Assembly (NCBI GenBank): GCA_963849605.1
Contig: CAWKHX010000002.1
Span: 620,001-684,000, forward strand
Length of the DNA stretch: 64,000 bases
From: DASPHG01 sp963849605
GTDB lineage: Bacteria; Actinomycetota; Thermoleophilia; Solirubrobacterales; Thermoleophilaceae
Direction: 5' to 3'
Below the pieces are notes generated by a model. That model did not search any database. It was not told the origin of the DNA and saw only the letters and a program-made list of their open reading frames with translations. The position numbers and the translations under genes are program-made. Shown here piece after piece: positions 50,481 through 61,686 of this stretch; position 1 is the first letter of the stretch, and each line of letters opens with the position of its first letter.

Positions 50481-51041
50481 CTAGCCAGCCACCGCGCCCG
50501 TGCGCTCGGCGTGGGCATCCTCGATCAGCTTGTCGAGATGCTCCTCCGCCTCGTCCTCCTCCATCTCGAGCGCGTACATCAGCTCGGACGCGAGGATCTT
50601 CTTGGCGCGCGTGTACATCTGCTTCTCGCCGGTCGAGAGGCCCTTGTCCGACTCGCGGATCGCGAGGTTGCGGACGACCTCGGCGAGCTCGTAGACATCG
50701 CCGGTCTTGATCTTGTCCCGGTTGTGCTTGAAGCGCCGGTTCCAGTTCTTCGGCATCTGGCTGACGTCGTCGCGCAGGACACCGAGGACCTTCTCCACGG
50801 CCTCCTCGTCGATCACGCGCCGCAGCCCTGCAACGCCGGCGTTCTCGGTGGGGACCATGACCGTCATGTCGTTGTGGAGGATCTGGATCGTGAGGTACTC
50901 CCGCTTCTCACCGATCATCTCCTTGATCTCCTTCTTCAGGACCTTCCCGGCCCCATGGTGGGGATACACCACGAAGTCGCCGACCTCGTACTCGATATGC
51001 GGCGTCTCACGGGTGATCTCGAGGTCCCCTGCTGCGTTCAT
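50481..51041 (-). CDS. carD: CarD-family transcription regulator
   Basis: 186 residues. N-terminal RNAP-interacting Tudor-like domain (VGDFVVYPHHGAGKVLKKE ... EYLTIQILHNDMTVMVPTENA) and a helical C-terminal DNA-binding domain (NWNRRFKHNRDKIKTGDVYELAEVVRNLAIRESDKGLS). Binds RNA polymerase beta and stabilises open complexes, mainly at rRNA promoters. AGGAGG lies 17 bases before ATG 51041 but only five before an in-frame ATC (51053), so a non-standard start is possible. Located between disA and ispD. Confidence 0.94.
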   Translation of the reverse strand: MNAAGDLEITRETPHIEYEVGDFVVYPHHGAGKVLKKEIKEMIGEKREYLTIQILHNDMTVMVPTENAGVAGLRRVIDEEAVEKVLGVLRDDVSQMPKNWNRRFKHNRDKIKTGDVYELAEVVRNLAIRESDKGLSTGEKQMYTRAKKILASELMYALEMEEDEAEEHLDKLIEDAHAERTGAVAG

Positions 51042-51095
51042 CGTGTTGCTGATGGTGTCCTCCTATTAGGCAGATGGCGCGTGCGGCGCCTACGT

Positions 51096-52205
51096 TCAGG
51101 TTTGCAGATATCGATCCACGAGGTTGATCTCTTGTAGCCGGCGAAGGCCCTCGCGGATCTCCTTCGCTCGCATCTCCCCGACGCCCTCGACGGATTCGAG
51201 CTCCGAATCCGTGGCGGCGAGGATCTCGTCCAGCCCACCGAATTCCCGCACGATCGCCTGGACGACGAGCTTCGGAATGCGGGGAATCGCCCCGAGGATG
51301 CGGTAGCCCCGCGGGGACACGGGATGGTCCAAAGTGTTCAGCTTGCGCTCGTAGCCGAGCAGCTCGGCGAGCCGCCCGAAGTCGAGCAGGTCCTGGTGCG
51401 GGAGCCGCGCCAGCGAATCGACGACCAGCGCGAAGCTCTCCTCCGAGTAGTCCGCCAGGTAGTCGTGCACGAGCGCGGCCTTCGCGGCTGCGACCCCGAC
51501 CATCGTCTCCTCCAGCTGCATCTCGATCAGCCGGCCCTCGGTGCCGAGCTCGACGATGTAGCGCTCAATCTCGACCGCCATGCGGGTCACGAGTTCCGAT
51601 CGCTGCAGGACGGTAAGAACGTCGTGCAGTGTCACGCCGCCCTCGAACTCGAGCGCCGTGAGCCGCGTCGAGACCTGGTCGAGCCGACTGCGGTACTTGT
51701 CGAGCGTCGCGAGCGCCTGGTTGGCCTTGGCGAGCACAACCGGAATGTCCTCGAGGATGTATTTCGCGCCGTCCAGGTAAAGCGACACGACGTCGCGACT
51801 GGCCGACACCGCGATCACGAGTGAGTCCGTCTGCTTCGAGACGCGTTCGGCGGTGCGGTGCCGGGTCCCTGTCTCGACCGAGAGGATCGTCGGGTCCGGC
51901 ATCAGCTGGACGTTCGCCCACGAGATCCTCGTGGTGTTCGAGTTGAGGATGATCGCGCCGTCCATCTTCGACAGCTGGTAGAGCACGGCCGGCGTGTAGT
52001 CCATCTCGATCTTGATCCCGCCCGAGTAGAGGAACGAGAGCTCGGAGTCGTCGCCGATGCAGATCAGCGCGCCGAGCCGAGCCTGGACGATCGCGTCGAT
52101 GCCCTCGCGCACCGCGGTCCCGGGCGCGACCATTTCGAGCGCCCTTACTAGCCGGGGCTCCTGTCGATTTTCGAGCTCTGAGACCTCGTCCCCGGCGTGC
52201 TGCAC
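51096..52205 (-). CDS. disA: Diadenylate cyclase, DNA integrity scanning protein DisA
   Basis: About 369 residues from GTG 52205. N-terminal DAC domain with KMDGAIILN (DGA) and ETGTRHRTAERV (RHR), which bind ATP; central helices (LDKYRSRLDQV onwards); C-terminal HhH (GYRILGAIPRIPKLVVQAIVREFGGLDEI ... SVEGVGEMRAKEIREGL) for branched DNA. Makes c-di-AMP while scanning DNA. The longer ATG at 52214 would fall in the TACAAT -10 hexamer, so the GTG seven bases after it is preferred. The product should act on the riboswitch at 9876-10003. Confidence 0.95.
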   Translation of the reverse strand: MQHAGDEVSELENRQEPRLVRALEMVAPGTAVREGIDAIVQARLGALICIGDDSELSFLYSGGIKIEMDYTPAVLYQLSKMDGAIILNSNTTRISWANVQLMPDPTILSVETGTRHRTAERVSKQTDSLVIAVSASRDVVSLYLDGAKYILEDIPVVLAKANQALATLDKYRSRLDQVSTRLTALEFEGGVTLHDVLTVLQRSELVTRMAVEIERYIVELGTEGRLIEMQLEETMVGVAAAKAALVHDYLADYSEESFALVVDSLARLPHQDLLDFGRLAELLGYERKLNTLDHPVSPRGYRILGAIPRIPKLVVQAIVREFGGLDEILAATDSELESVEGVGEMRAKEIREGLRRLQEINLVDRYLQT

Positions 52206-52212
52206 CCACTCC

Positions 52213-52218
52213 ATTGTA
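52213..52218 (-). promoter_or_regulatory. -10 element of disA (leaderless)
   Basis: TACAAT followed by seven bases and GTG 52205. CTGGTA, 17 bases upstream, is a weak -35. The apparent ATG at 52214 starts inside the hexamer. Confidence 0.6.
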
Positions 52219-52271
52219 CGGAAAAGGGTGTGACTTACCAGCGGTTTTTGGCTCTATTGCGCCGCTTGCGC

Positions 52272-53609
52272 TCAGGCCGCCTGGGCGGAGGCCTGTGCGG
52301 CGAGCGTGCGCGTGAGCGCCTGGCGGAGCGTTGTGACCCCGTCGCCGAGCGCCAGCACGGGCGCGAGACCGAACTTCTCGGCCTCGCTCACGCGCCGTTC
52401 GTGGTGCGCGACGGGCCGCAACTCGCCGGTCAGGCCGATCTCGCCGAATGCCGCGAGCGGCCGGTCGACGCCGAGCGGCATCCCCTTCGCCGCGCTGGCA
52501 AGGGCCAGCGCGATCGCGAGGTCCGCGCCGGGCTCGTCCACCCGCACGCCACCGGCGAGCGACACGAAAACGTCGCTCGATCCGAGCGCGAGGCCGCCGT
52601 GGCGCGAGAGGACGGCGAGGATGAGCGCGAGCCGGTTGCGGTCGACCCCGTTCGCCACCCGGCGGGGCGGAACGAGCTCCGTGGGAGCGACCAGCGCCTG
52701 TACCTCGACGAGCATCGGCCGTGTCCCCTCCATCGCCGCGAGGACCACCGATCCCGGGGCGCGGGTGGCCTCGGCGACGAACCGCGCCGATGCGTCGACG
52801 ACTTCCGCCAAGCCGTCGTCGCGCATCTCGAACACGCCGACCTCGTTCGTGGACCCGAAGCGGTTCTTCAGCGCTCGCAGCGTGCGGTAGGTGCGCTCGC
52901 GCTCGCCCTCGAACTGCAGGACACAGTCGACGAGGTGCTCGAGCACGCGCGGCCCGGCCAGCGAACCCTCCTTGGTCACGTGGCCGACGAGCACGGTCGC
53001 CACATTTCGCTCCTTGGCCACGCGCATGAGCCTGCCCGCGACCTCGCGCACCTGGCCGACCGAGCCGGGCGCCCCGGTGAGGTCGGGCGCGTACAGGGTC
53101 TGTACCGAGTCGATCACGCACACGTCGGGCTGCTCGGCCTCGATCGTCGCGATCACGGCATCGAGGTCGGTCTCGGCGACGATTGGGACGTTCAGTGCGG
53201 CTGGCCCGAGCCGCTCGGCGCGCAGCTTGACCTGCGCCGGCGACTCCTCGCCCGTGACATAGAGGACCTTCCGCTCCGACGCGAGGTTGCCGAGCGCCGA
53301 GGCGGTCAGCGTGGACTTGCCGATTCCCGGCGAGCCTCCGAGGAGGACGAGCGATCCCGGGACGAGCCCGCCGCCGAGCACCCGGTCGAGCTCGCCGATG
53401 CCCGTCGAGAACCGCGCCAGCGCGGGCGCCTCGACGTCGGCGAGCCGGACGGGCGTCGTGCGGGAGACCGTGCGCGACGCTGTGCGACGGGAGGCGACGG
53501 GCTTCTCCTCGACGAGCGTGTTCCAGTCGCCGCACCCGGGGCAGCGGCCATGCCACTTGGGGCTCTCATGGCCGCAGGAGGCACAGCTGAACACGGTGCG
53601 CGGAGGCAT
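52272..53609 (-). CDS. radA: DNA repair protein RadA
   Basis: 445 residues. Zinc finger C9, C12, C23, C26; RecA-type Walker A GGSPGIGKSTLT (~95); RadA-specific KNRFGSTNEVGVFEM; and a Lon-type C-terminal domain (VFVSLAGGVRVDEPGADLAIALALASA). Helps branch migration in recombination. Upstream of disA on the same strand, in the Bacillus order. ATG 53609 is six bases after TAACGT, so probably leaderless. Confidence 0.95.
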   Translation of the reverse strand: MPPRTVFSCASCGHESPKWHGRCPGCGDWNTLVEEKPVASRRTASRTVSRTTPVRLADVEAPALARFSTGIGELDRVLGGGLVPGSLVLLGGSPGIGKSTLTASALGNLASERKVLYVTGEESPAQVKLRAERLGPAALNVPIVAETDLDAVIATIEAEQPDVCVIDSVQTLYAPDLTGAPGSVGQVREVAGRLMRVAKERNVATVLVGHVTKEGSLAGPRVLEHLVDCVLQFEGERERTYRTLRALKNRFGSTNEVGVFEMRDDGLAEVVDASARFVAEATRAPGSVVLAAMEGTRPMLVEVQALVAPTELVPPRRVANGVDRNRLALILAVLSRHGGLALGSSDVFVSLAGGVRVDEPGADLAIALALASAAKGMPLGVDRPLAAFGEIGLTGELRPVAHHERRVSEAEKFGLAPVLALGDGVTTLRQALTRTLAAQASAQAA

Positions 53610-53615
53610 CCGCCC

Positions 53616-53621
53616 ACGTTA
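53616..53621 (-). promoter_or_regulatory. -10 element of radA (leaderless)
   Basis: TAACGT, six bases, ATG 53609. Confidence 0.4.
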
Positions 53622-53639
53622 AGCCGGACGGTGGACGGC

Positions 53640-53861
53640 CTAGTCCCCGGCTTCGGCGACGGCGCGCTCGGCGGCCTCGAAGCCGATCTGCGAGTGGGTC
53701 TTGTCGCAGAACGGCTTCGTCCGCGAGCCGCCGCAGCGGCACAGCACGATCGACTCGCCCTTCGGGACCTCGTACTCGTTGCCGTCGGCGTCGATCAGGC
53801 GGATCGGCCCGGTCACCTTGTAGGGACCGTTGTGGCGAACCTTGATCTCGACGTCAGCCAC
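53640..53861 (-). CDS. CDGSH-type iron-sulfur protein
   Basis: 73 residues. Ligands C41, C43, C52 and H56 in CRCGGSRTKPFCDKTHSQIGF, the three-Cys-one-His pattern of 2Fe-2S CDGSH proteins, with Lys in place of the usual Gly (CDKTH). N-terminal beta-strands precede it. Small redox or Fe-S transfer protein; the partner is unknown. Its start overlaps the end of the upstream gene by eight bases. Confidence 0.85.
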   Translation of the reverse strand: MADVEIKVRHNGPYKVTGPIRLIDADGNEYEVPKGESIVLCRCGGSRTKPFCDKTHSQIGFEAAERAVAEAGD

Positions 53862-54138
53862 CCAGCGTGGCCTTGACCTCGCAGCGGTCGATCGAGGCGC
53901 GCGTCCCCGGGGTGTCCGACGCGTCCATCGAGTCGAAGGCGGCCTCGGCTGCGGCCATCTCCTCGGCTGTGTCGAAGAGCTGGATCACAACCGCGGTCTT
54001 CTGATCCTCGTCATGCAGGATCTGGACCTCCTTGACCTGCACGTCGACGGGCGGTCCATCGCTGCTCTCGGCCTCCGCCAGGCGCTGGGCCAGGTGCTCA
54101 GCATCGACGTCCGTGAATCTCACTACGCGTGCGTGCAT
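53854..54138 (-). CDS. Small alpha/beta-barrel-like protein (ABM-like)
   Basis: 94 residues from ATG 54138, with AGGAGG five bases upstream. Ferredoxin-like alternation: MHARVVRFTDVD, VKEVQILHDEDQKTAVVIQLFDTAEEMAAAEAAFDSM, RASIDRCEVKATLGG. It resembles antibiotic-biosynthesis monooxygenase-like or dimeric alpha/beta-barrel stress proteins. Function unknown; pairs with the CDGSH protein by overlap. Confidence 0.6.
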   Translation of the reverse strand: MHARVVRFTDVDAEHLAQRLAEAESSDGPPVDVQVKEVQILHDEDQKTAVVIQLFDTAEEMAAAEAAFDSMDASDTPGTRASIDRCEVKATLGG

Positions 54139-54184
54139 CTTCTCCTCCTGGGAGTCGAACGGCATTGCCGCGTGCGATTCTGGC

Positions 54185-56809
<2,625 letters not shown>

Positions 56810-56931
56810 CGTGCGGATCCTTCTCCTCGGGGACTACCGACCCTACTGCGGAGCCGGAAGGTCTACTGCCTCTTTCGGCAGATTCGCCGTCCGAGACAAC
56901 CCCCCTTCGCCCGTCGGCGAGCCGGGAGGCC

Positions 56932-56940
56932 AGTCTAGCA
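56932..56940 (-). promoter_or_regulatory. Extended -10 promoter of clpC
   Basis: TGC-TAGACT; hexamer 56937-56932. Start near 56925. The leader includes the hairpin CTGCC-GAAAGA-GGCAG. No -35. No heat-shock operator recognised. Confidence 0.4.
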
Positions 56941-56987
56941 ACGGGCCTACCCCCGAATTTCCGCTTCCAATCGAGGAAAACCCGGAC

Positions 56988-57956
56988 TTAACGACGTGCC
57001 GTGACGCGCCCGGCGCATTCGCCCAAGATCGGAGACCGAAGCACTACCTCGTCTCCATCCTCGAGCCATCGCTCACCCCGGAAGCGCTCGAGCAGGCATC
57101 CCTCGCTGCCCGGTTCGGTGCCCGAGATCGTCCCGGTCCCGAACAGGTCCCCCGCCGTCACCGTCGCGCCACCCGATGTGGTGTGCGCGAGCAACTGTGA
57201 GGGAGTCCAGTAGAGCCCGCGGGCGTTGGTCCGAGTGAGCACCTCGCCGTTCACCGCGACCTCGAGCTCGATGTCGAGTGCCTCGCCTCTCGCACGCGCG
57301 AGATACGAGAGCGGCGCGGGATCCTGAGGCCGCGGCGGTGCTTTGGGCAGGTCGTCCCAGGGGACGATCCAGGGCGAGATCGAGGTCGCGAACGCCTTGC
57401 CCAGGAACGGGCCCAGCGGCCGGTACTCCCACGCCTGGATGTCGCGTGCGCTCCAGTCATTCAGCAGTACGACGCCGAAGATGCGCGCCTCCGCATCCGT
57501 CACGAGCCCGAGCTCGCACTCGTAGTCGAGCGCCTGCGTCGGGCCGAAGCGGCCCTCGCCCAGCTGGCCCTGCGGGCGGGTGACCGGGGTTCCCGACACG
57601 ACGACGCCGGATGCACGGCCGTGGTACCCGACCGGCAGGTGTCGCCAGTTCGGCTCGAGCGGCGCGTCCGGGCGGAACATGCGCCCGACGTTCGTCGCGT
57701 GCTCCAGCGACGCGTAGAAGTCGACGTAGTCGCGCGGCGCAACCGGAAGCAGCGGCTCGCAGTCGGCGATGGGGATGCGGCTCCGCGCGTCGTGAGCGTG
57801 CTCTCGCACCTCGCGCCAGCGCTCGGGGCCCTGCCCGATCAGCGTGCGGAGATCCGGGACGACGTCGCCGAGGAGCACCACCTCGTCGGCGATCCGCGCG
57901 GCGGGCGCCGGCTCGCCGCCCCCTTGCCGAACCGTTCCCCACCCGAAGAGGCTCAG
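56988..57956 (-). CDS. Fumarylacetoacetase family hydrolase
   Basis: About 322 residues from CTG 57956, overlapping the hmgA TGA (CTGA). Splits fumarylacetoacetate to fumarate and acetoacetate, last step of tyrosine breakdown. Visible: YVDFYASLEHATNVGRMF, GYHGRASGVVVSGTPV, DYECELGLVTDAEARIFGVVLLNDWSARDIQAWEY and FGTGTISGTEPGSEGCLLE. The longer frame upstream is hmgA in another frame. The first residues, LSLFGWGT, are those expected of the family. Confidence 0.88.
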   Translation of the reverse strand: MSLFGWGTVRQGGGEPAPAARIADEVVLLGDVVPDLRTLIGQGPERWREVREHAHDARSRIPIADCEPLLPVAPRDYVDFYASLEHATNVGRMFRPDAPLEPNWRHLPVGYHGRASGVVVSGTPVTRPQGQLGEGRFGPTQALDYECELGLVTDAEARIFGVVLLNDWSARDIQAWEYRPLGPFLGKAFATSISPWIVPWDDLPKAPPRPQDPAPLSYLARARGEALDIELEVAVNGEVLTRTNARGLYWTPSQLLAHTTSGGATVTAGDLFGTGTISGTEPGSEGCLLERFRGERWLEDGDEVVLRSPILGECAGRVTARR

Positions 57957-59122
57957 GCCTCCGCCGTCTCCAGCGGCGTGTGCCAGCTCAAGGCGTACGA
58001 CGGGTCGTCGAGCTCCTGCGCGAGCCGCGTGAGCCGGAGCGGCTTGAAGGTGTCGCACATCACGGCGAGCTCGTCGGTGCGGCGCTTCCCGAGCATCTTC
58101 TCGACGACGCCCGGCTGCGGGCCGTGCGGCAGGCCGCTCGGGTGCACGGTGATCGCCCCGACCCCGACGCCCTTGCGCGAGCCGAACTGCCCGTCGACGT
58201 AGTAGATGATCTCCTCGGACTGGAGGTTCGAGTGCACGTAGGGGATCGGCACCGCGTCCGGGTCCCAGTCGAGCTCGCGCGGGCAGAACGAGCAGATGAC
58301 GAAGTTCGGCCCCTGGAACGTCTGGTGCACCGGCGGGGGCTGGTGGATGCGGCCGGCCTTCGGCTCGAAGTCGTGGATGTTGAACGTGTACGGGTAGACG
58401 TAGCCGTCCCAGCCCACGACGTCGAACGGGTGGTAGTCGAGTTTGAAGTGCTGGTAGCCGCCGCGCACGCGCACGACGAGCTCGTGGTCGCCGCGCTCCG
58501 AGTGCGTCTCGAGCTCCGACGGCGGATGGAAGTCACGCTGCGAGAACGGCGCCGCCTCGGTGAGCTGCCCGTAGCGGTTGCGGTACCGGTTCGGCGTCTC
58601 GATCTCGCCCGGCGTGTGGAACGTCAGCCAGGTGTGCGGGCCGTCGCCCAGGACGACGCGGTACGTCGTGCCGCGCGGGATCACGACGTAGTCGTGCGCG
58701 CGGAACGGCAGTCGGCCGAAGACGGTCTCGAGCTCCCCCGAGCCCTCGTGCACGAACAGGACCTCGTCGCCCTCGCCGTTGCGGTAGAAGCAGTCCGCGT
58801 CGTGGGCGGGCTTGCAGATCCCCATCTCGACGTCCGTGTTGAACATCAGGACCCTGCGGCCGAAGACGGGGTCGCCCTCCGGAGCCAGCGGGACCGTGTC
58901 GGTCAGCCGGTGCACGTGCGCATCCGGGACCCACTCCTCGAGCTCGATCGGCTCGAAGTCGCCGACCTCGGCGACGCGGCACGGGGAGTGCAGGTGGTAG
59001 AGGATCGACTCGTTGCCCGAGAAGCCCTCGTAGCCCATCACCTCCTCGCTGAGCAGCGTTCCGTTCTCGCGGAATTGGGTGTGGCGCTTGGCCGGCACGC
59101 GGCCCATCGACACGTAGCGCAT
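57953..59122 (-). CDS. hmgA: Homogentisate 1,2-dioxygenase
   Basis: 389 residues. Opens the homogentisate ring to maleylacetoacetate using iron. Family features: FRENGTLLSEEVMGYEGFSGNES, ADCFYRNGEGDEVLFVHEGSGELETVFG, VIPRGTTYRV, YPYTFNIHDFEPKAGRIHQPPPVHQTFQG and SGLPHGPQPG with the His ligands. The ATG shares one base with the hppD TGA (TGATG). Third gene of the operon. A maleylacetoacetate isomerase is not encoded nearby. Confidence 0.93.
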   Translation of the reverse strand: MRYVSMGRVPAKRHTQFRENGTLLSEEVMGYEGFSGNESILYHLHSPCRVAEVGDFEPIELEEWVPDAHVHRLTDTVPLAPEGDPVFGRRVLMFNTDVEMGICKPAHDADCFYRNGEGDEVLFVHEGSGELETVFGRLPFRAHDYVVIPRGTTYRVVLGDGPHTWLTFHTPGEIETPNRYRNRYGQLTEAAPFSQRDFHPPSELETHSERGDHELVVRVRGGYQHFKLDYHPFDVVGWDGYVYPYTFNIHDFEPKAGRIHQPPPVHQTFQGPNFVICSFCPRELDWDPDAVPIPYVHSNLQSEEIIYYVDGQFGSRKGVGVGAITVHPSGLPHGPQPGVVEKMLGKRRTDELAVMCDTFKPLRLTRLAQELDDPSYALSWHTPLETAEA

Positions 59123-60246
59123 CAGAGGTTCCCCCTCGCGGCTTGCTCGCGCTCGATCGCCTCGAAGAGGGCCTTGAAGTTGCCCTCCCCGAAGCCGCGC
59201 GCGCCGTGCCGCTCGATGATCTCGAAGAACATGGTCGGCCGGTCCCCGACCGGCTTGGTGAAGATCTGCAGCAGGTACCCCTCGTCGTCGCGGTCGACCA
59301 GGATGCCCAGCCTGCGCAGGTCGTCGAGCGACTCGTCGATCTCGCCGATCCTCGCCGGCACGTCCTCGTAGTAGCTGTCAGGCGTCCTCAGGAATGGGAC
59401 ACCGCGCGCCGAGAGCTCCGCGACGGCGGCGACGATGTCGCGTGTTGACAGAGCGATGTGCTGCACGCCCGGCCCCTCGTAGAACTCGAGGTACTCGTCG
59501 ATCTGCGACTTCCGCTTGCCCTCGGCCGGCTCGTTGATCGGGAACTTGATTCGGCCCTTGCCGTCCGCGACCACCTTCGACATGAGCGCGGAGTACTCCG
59601 TCGAGATCGCCTCGTCGGAGAAGTGGATCATCTCGGTCATCCCGAACACATCCTCGTAGAACTTGACCCAGCGGTCCATCTCGCCGAGGCGGACGTTCCC
59701 GACGACGTGGTCGATGCCTGTGAAGACGCCGTCGCCGCGGACGTGGTCGAGCGCGCGGTACCCGGGCATGAACGCGCCGCCGTAGCCGGACCGGTCGACG
59801 AACCGGTGGATCGTCTCGCCATAGGAAGCAATGTCGGCGAGGCGGACCTCGCCGTAGTCGTCCTCGCGCGTCTCGGGCTCCGCGATGCTCTCGGCGCCGC
59901 GGGCGGTGGCCTCGCGGAAGGCGACATCGACGTCCGGGACGGCGAGCGCGACCACCTTCACGCCGTCGCCGTGGCGGCGGTGGTGCTCCGCGATCGGATG
60001 GTCCGAGTGGAGCGCACCCGTGACCACGAGCCGCACCCGCCCCTGCTCGAGGACGTGCGAGGCGTGGCCGCGCGCCCCGGTCTCGAGGCCGGAGTACGCG
60101 ACCTCGTTGAAGCCGAAGGCGTTCCTCAGGAAGTACGCCGCCTGGGCGGCGTTCCCGACCCACAGCTCGAGATGGTCCAGCCCGAGCAGGGGCATCGGGT
60201 CGTGCGCCTGTGCCTGCAGCTGTTGCTCAGCCAGTGACGTGCTCAC
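59122..60246 (-). CDS. hppD: 4-hydroxyphenylpyruvate dioxygenase
   Basis: 374 residues from GTG 60246. Two VOC domains: LGLDHLELWVGNAAQAAYFLRNAFGF, then GIDHVVGNVRLGEMDRWVKFYEDVFG and VQHIALSTRDIVAAV, ending with LQIFTKPVGDRPTMFFEIIERHGARGFGEGNFKALFEAIE. The latter C-terminal Glu/His are metal ligands. Converts HPP to homogentisate. The start overlaps the end of phhA by 20 bases; the longer open frame upstream is only a shadow of phhA. Confidence 0.94.
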   Translation of the reverse strand: MSTSLAEQQLQAQAHDPMPLLGLDHLELWVGNAAQAAYFLRNAFGFNEVAYSGLETGARGHASHVLEQGRVRLVVTGALHSDHPIAEHHRRHGDGVKVVALAVPDVDVAFREATARGAESIAEPETREDDYGEVRLADIASYGETIHRFVDRSGYGGAFMPGYRALDHVRGDGVFTGIDHVVGNVRLGEMDRWVKFYEDVFGMTEMIHFSDEAISTEYSALMSKVVADGKGRIKFPINEPAEGKRKSQIDEYLEFYEGPGVQHIALSTRDIVAAVAELSARGVPFLRTPDSYYEDVPARIGEIDESLDDLRRLGILVDRDDEGYLLQIFTKPVGDRPTMFFEIIERHGARGFGEGNFKALFEAIEREQAARGNL

Positions 60247-61120
60247 GCCGCATCTCCTCGATCGATTCGTCCGTGCATGTCTCGAAGAAGCCGCCGACGA
60301 CCTCGACCACCTCCGCGATCGACTCCGCCAGGTAGAGGACGGGCTGGTAGTGGGTGATGTCGTACTCGGCCGTCCCCATCTCGATGAGGTCCAGCGGCCG
60401 ATGCTCCATGCCGCGGAACTCGTCGATCTCGCCGTACGACGACAGGATCCCGGCGCCGTAGGCGCGCAGCTCGCCGTCCTCGTAGACCACGCCGAACTCG
60501 AGCGAGAACCAGAAGACCCTGCTGAGGAAGACGAGGCTCTCGTCGCGCCCGAGCCGGTTGGTCGCGACGCCGGCGAGGCGGTGAAGCTCGGAGAAGGTCG
60601 GCGTGGCGAGCAGGTGCCCGTGCCCGATGACCTCGTGGATGATGTCGGGCTCCGGGGTGTAGAGCGGAACCTCGGGGTGGCGGATGTACTGCGTCGAATG
60701 GAACACCCGCTCCTCGAGCGAGCCGTAGAACTCACGCAGCGGGACGAGGCCCGCCGCCGGCGCGTAGCGGAACCCTGTGATCGGCTCGAGCCGCGTCGAC
60801 ACCTCGTCGAGCGAGGGGACGCGATCGGTCGGGAGCCCGACGGCGGCGACACCCTCGTTGAACTCGCGAATCGCAAGCCGCTCATGCTTCGGCCGCAGCT
60901 CCCGGCACACGGTCCGCCAGACCTCCTGCTCTGCCTCCGTGTACTCGACCGGCGGCGCAGGCTCACCGGGCTGCCAGGCCAATGCCGCGGTGGCGATCTC
61001 GTTGCGGCGCTCGCGGTAGACGGGGTCGTTCGCGCCGGGGTGGTCGTCCGCCAGGTGGACGGTGACGTCCCCTGTGTCGCTCCGGGTTACGGGCGAGTAG
61101 AGCTGCCCCTCCTCGAACAT
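60227..61120 (-). CDS. phhA: Phenylalanine 4-monooxygenase (aromatic amino acid hydroxylase)
   Basis: 297 residues. Iron ligands H162, H167 (PDIIHEVIGHGHLL) and E208 (WFSLEFG). Hydroxylates phenylalanine to tyrosine with tetrahydropterin, producing the 4a-hydroxypterin recycled by phhB at 30089-30358. First gene of phhA-hppD-hmgA-fah. ATG 61120; a TTGACA -35 lies 33-38 bases upstream. Divergent from an Lrp regulator, which is the probable controller. Confidence 0.94.
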   Translation of the reverse strand: MFEEGQLYSPVTRSDTGDVTVHLADDHPGANDPVYRERRNEIATAALAWQPGEPAPPVEYTEAEQEVWRTVCRELRPKHERLAIREFNEGVAAVGLPTDRVPSLDEVSTRLEPITGFRYAPAAGLVPLREFYGSLEERVFHSTQYIRHPEVPLYTPEPDIIHEVIGHGHLLATPTFSELHRLAGVATNRLGRDESLVFLSRVFWFSLEFGVVYEDGELRAYGAGILSSYGEIDEFRGMEHRPLDLIEMGTAEYDITHYQPVLYLAESIAEVVEVVGGFFETCTDESIEEMRREHVTG

Positions 61121-61224
61121 CGGCCAGGTACATCATCAGTCAGAGGCCTGGGTGTCAACTGTGACCACCTGTTCGGGTCAACATGTGCAGTTCTGCCGGT
61201 TGATTGTGCTATTAACTGGACAGA
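61121..61224. promoter_or_regulatory. Divergent control region phhA / Lrp regulator
   Basis: A consensus TTGACA for phhA is at 61158-61153 (minus). Upstream of the Lrp gene CTATTAACT supplies a -10-like element. Partial inverted repeats TGTCA-ACTG-TGACC and GGTCAACATGTGCAG lie between, a possible Lrp-type operator. The -10 of phhA is not clear. Confidence 0.4.
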
Positions 61225-61686
61225 ATGATCGATTCCCTCGACGCCCGCCTGATCGAGGAGCTGCGCGAGAACCCGCGCGTTGGGCTGCTCGAGATCTCCC
61301 GCCGACTGAAGGTTGCGCGCGGCACCGTGCAGGCGCGGCTCGCGAAGCTCGAGCAGCGCGGGGTGATCACGGGCTACGGGCCCGAGGTCGAGCCGGAGGC
61401 GATGGGCTATCCGATCCTCGCCCTGATGCTGCTCGACCTCGGCCAGGGACGGCTGGAGGAGGCGGTCGAGGCGCTCGAAGGCGTGCCGGAGGTGCTCGAG
61501 GCCGATGCCGTCTCCGGCCCGCACGACATCATCGCCCGCGTCGTGGCGCGCGACACGCAGCACCTCCAGGAGATCGTCAACCGGCTGGTGGCCAGCCCGG
61601 CGATCGAGCGCTCGACCAGCCACATCGTCCTCACGCGGCAGGTGCCGCCGCGGACGGCGCCGCTCGTCGGGCGCGGCGGCCGCTAA
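61225..61686 (+). CDS. Lrp/AsnC-family transcription regulator
   Basis: 153 residues. N-terminal winged HTH (SLDARLIEELRENPRVGLLEISRRLKVARGTVQARLAKLEQRGVITGYG) and C-terminal RAM ligand domain (VLEADAVSGPHDIIARVVARDTQHLQEIV). Probably senses an aromatic amino acid and controls the divergent phhA operon; this is inference from position. ATG overlaps a TTAACT-like hexamer at seven bases, so it may be leaderless. Confidence 0.9.
   Translation: MIDSLDARLIEELRENPRVGLLEISRRLKVARGTVQARLAKLEQRGVITGYGPEVEPEAMGYPILALMLLDLGQGRLEEAVEALEGVPEVLEADAVSGPHDIIARVVARDTQHLQEIVNRLVASPAIERSTSHIVLTRQVPPRTAPLVGRGGR

Noticed and set aside
56810..56987. CIRCE or HspR operator upstream of clpC
   Set aside because: No TTAGCACTC-type or CTTGAGT-type inverted repeat is visible; only a small hairpin CTGCC/GGCAG.
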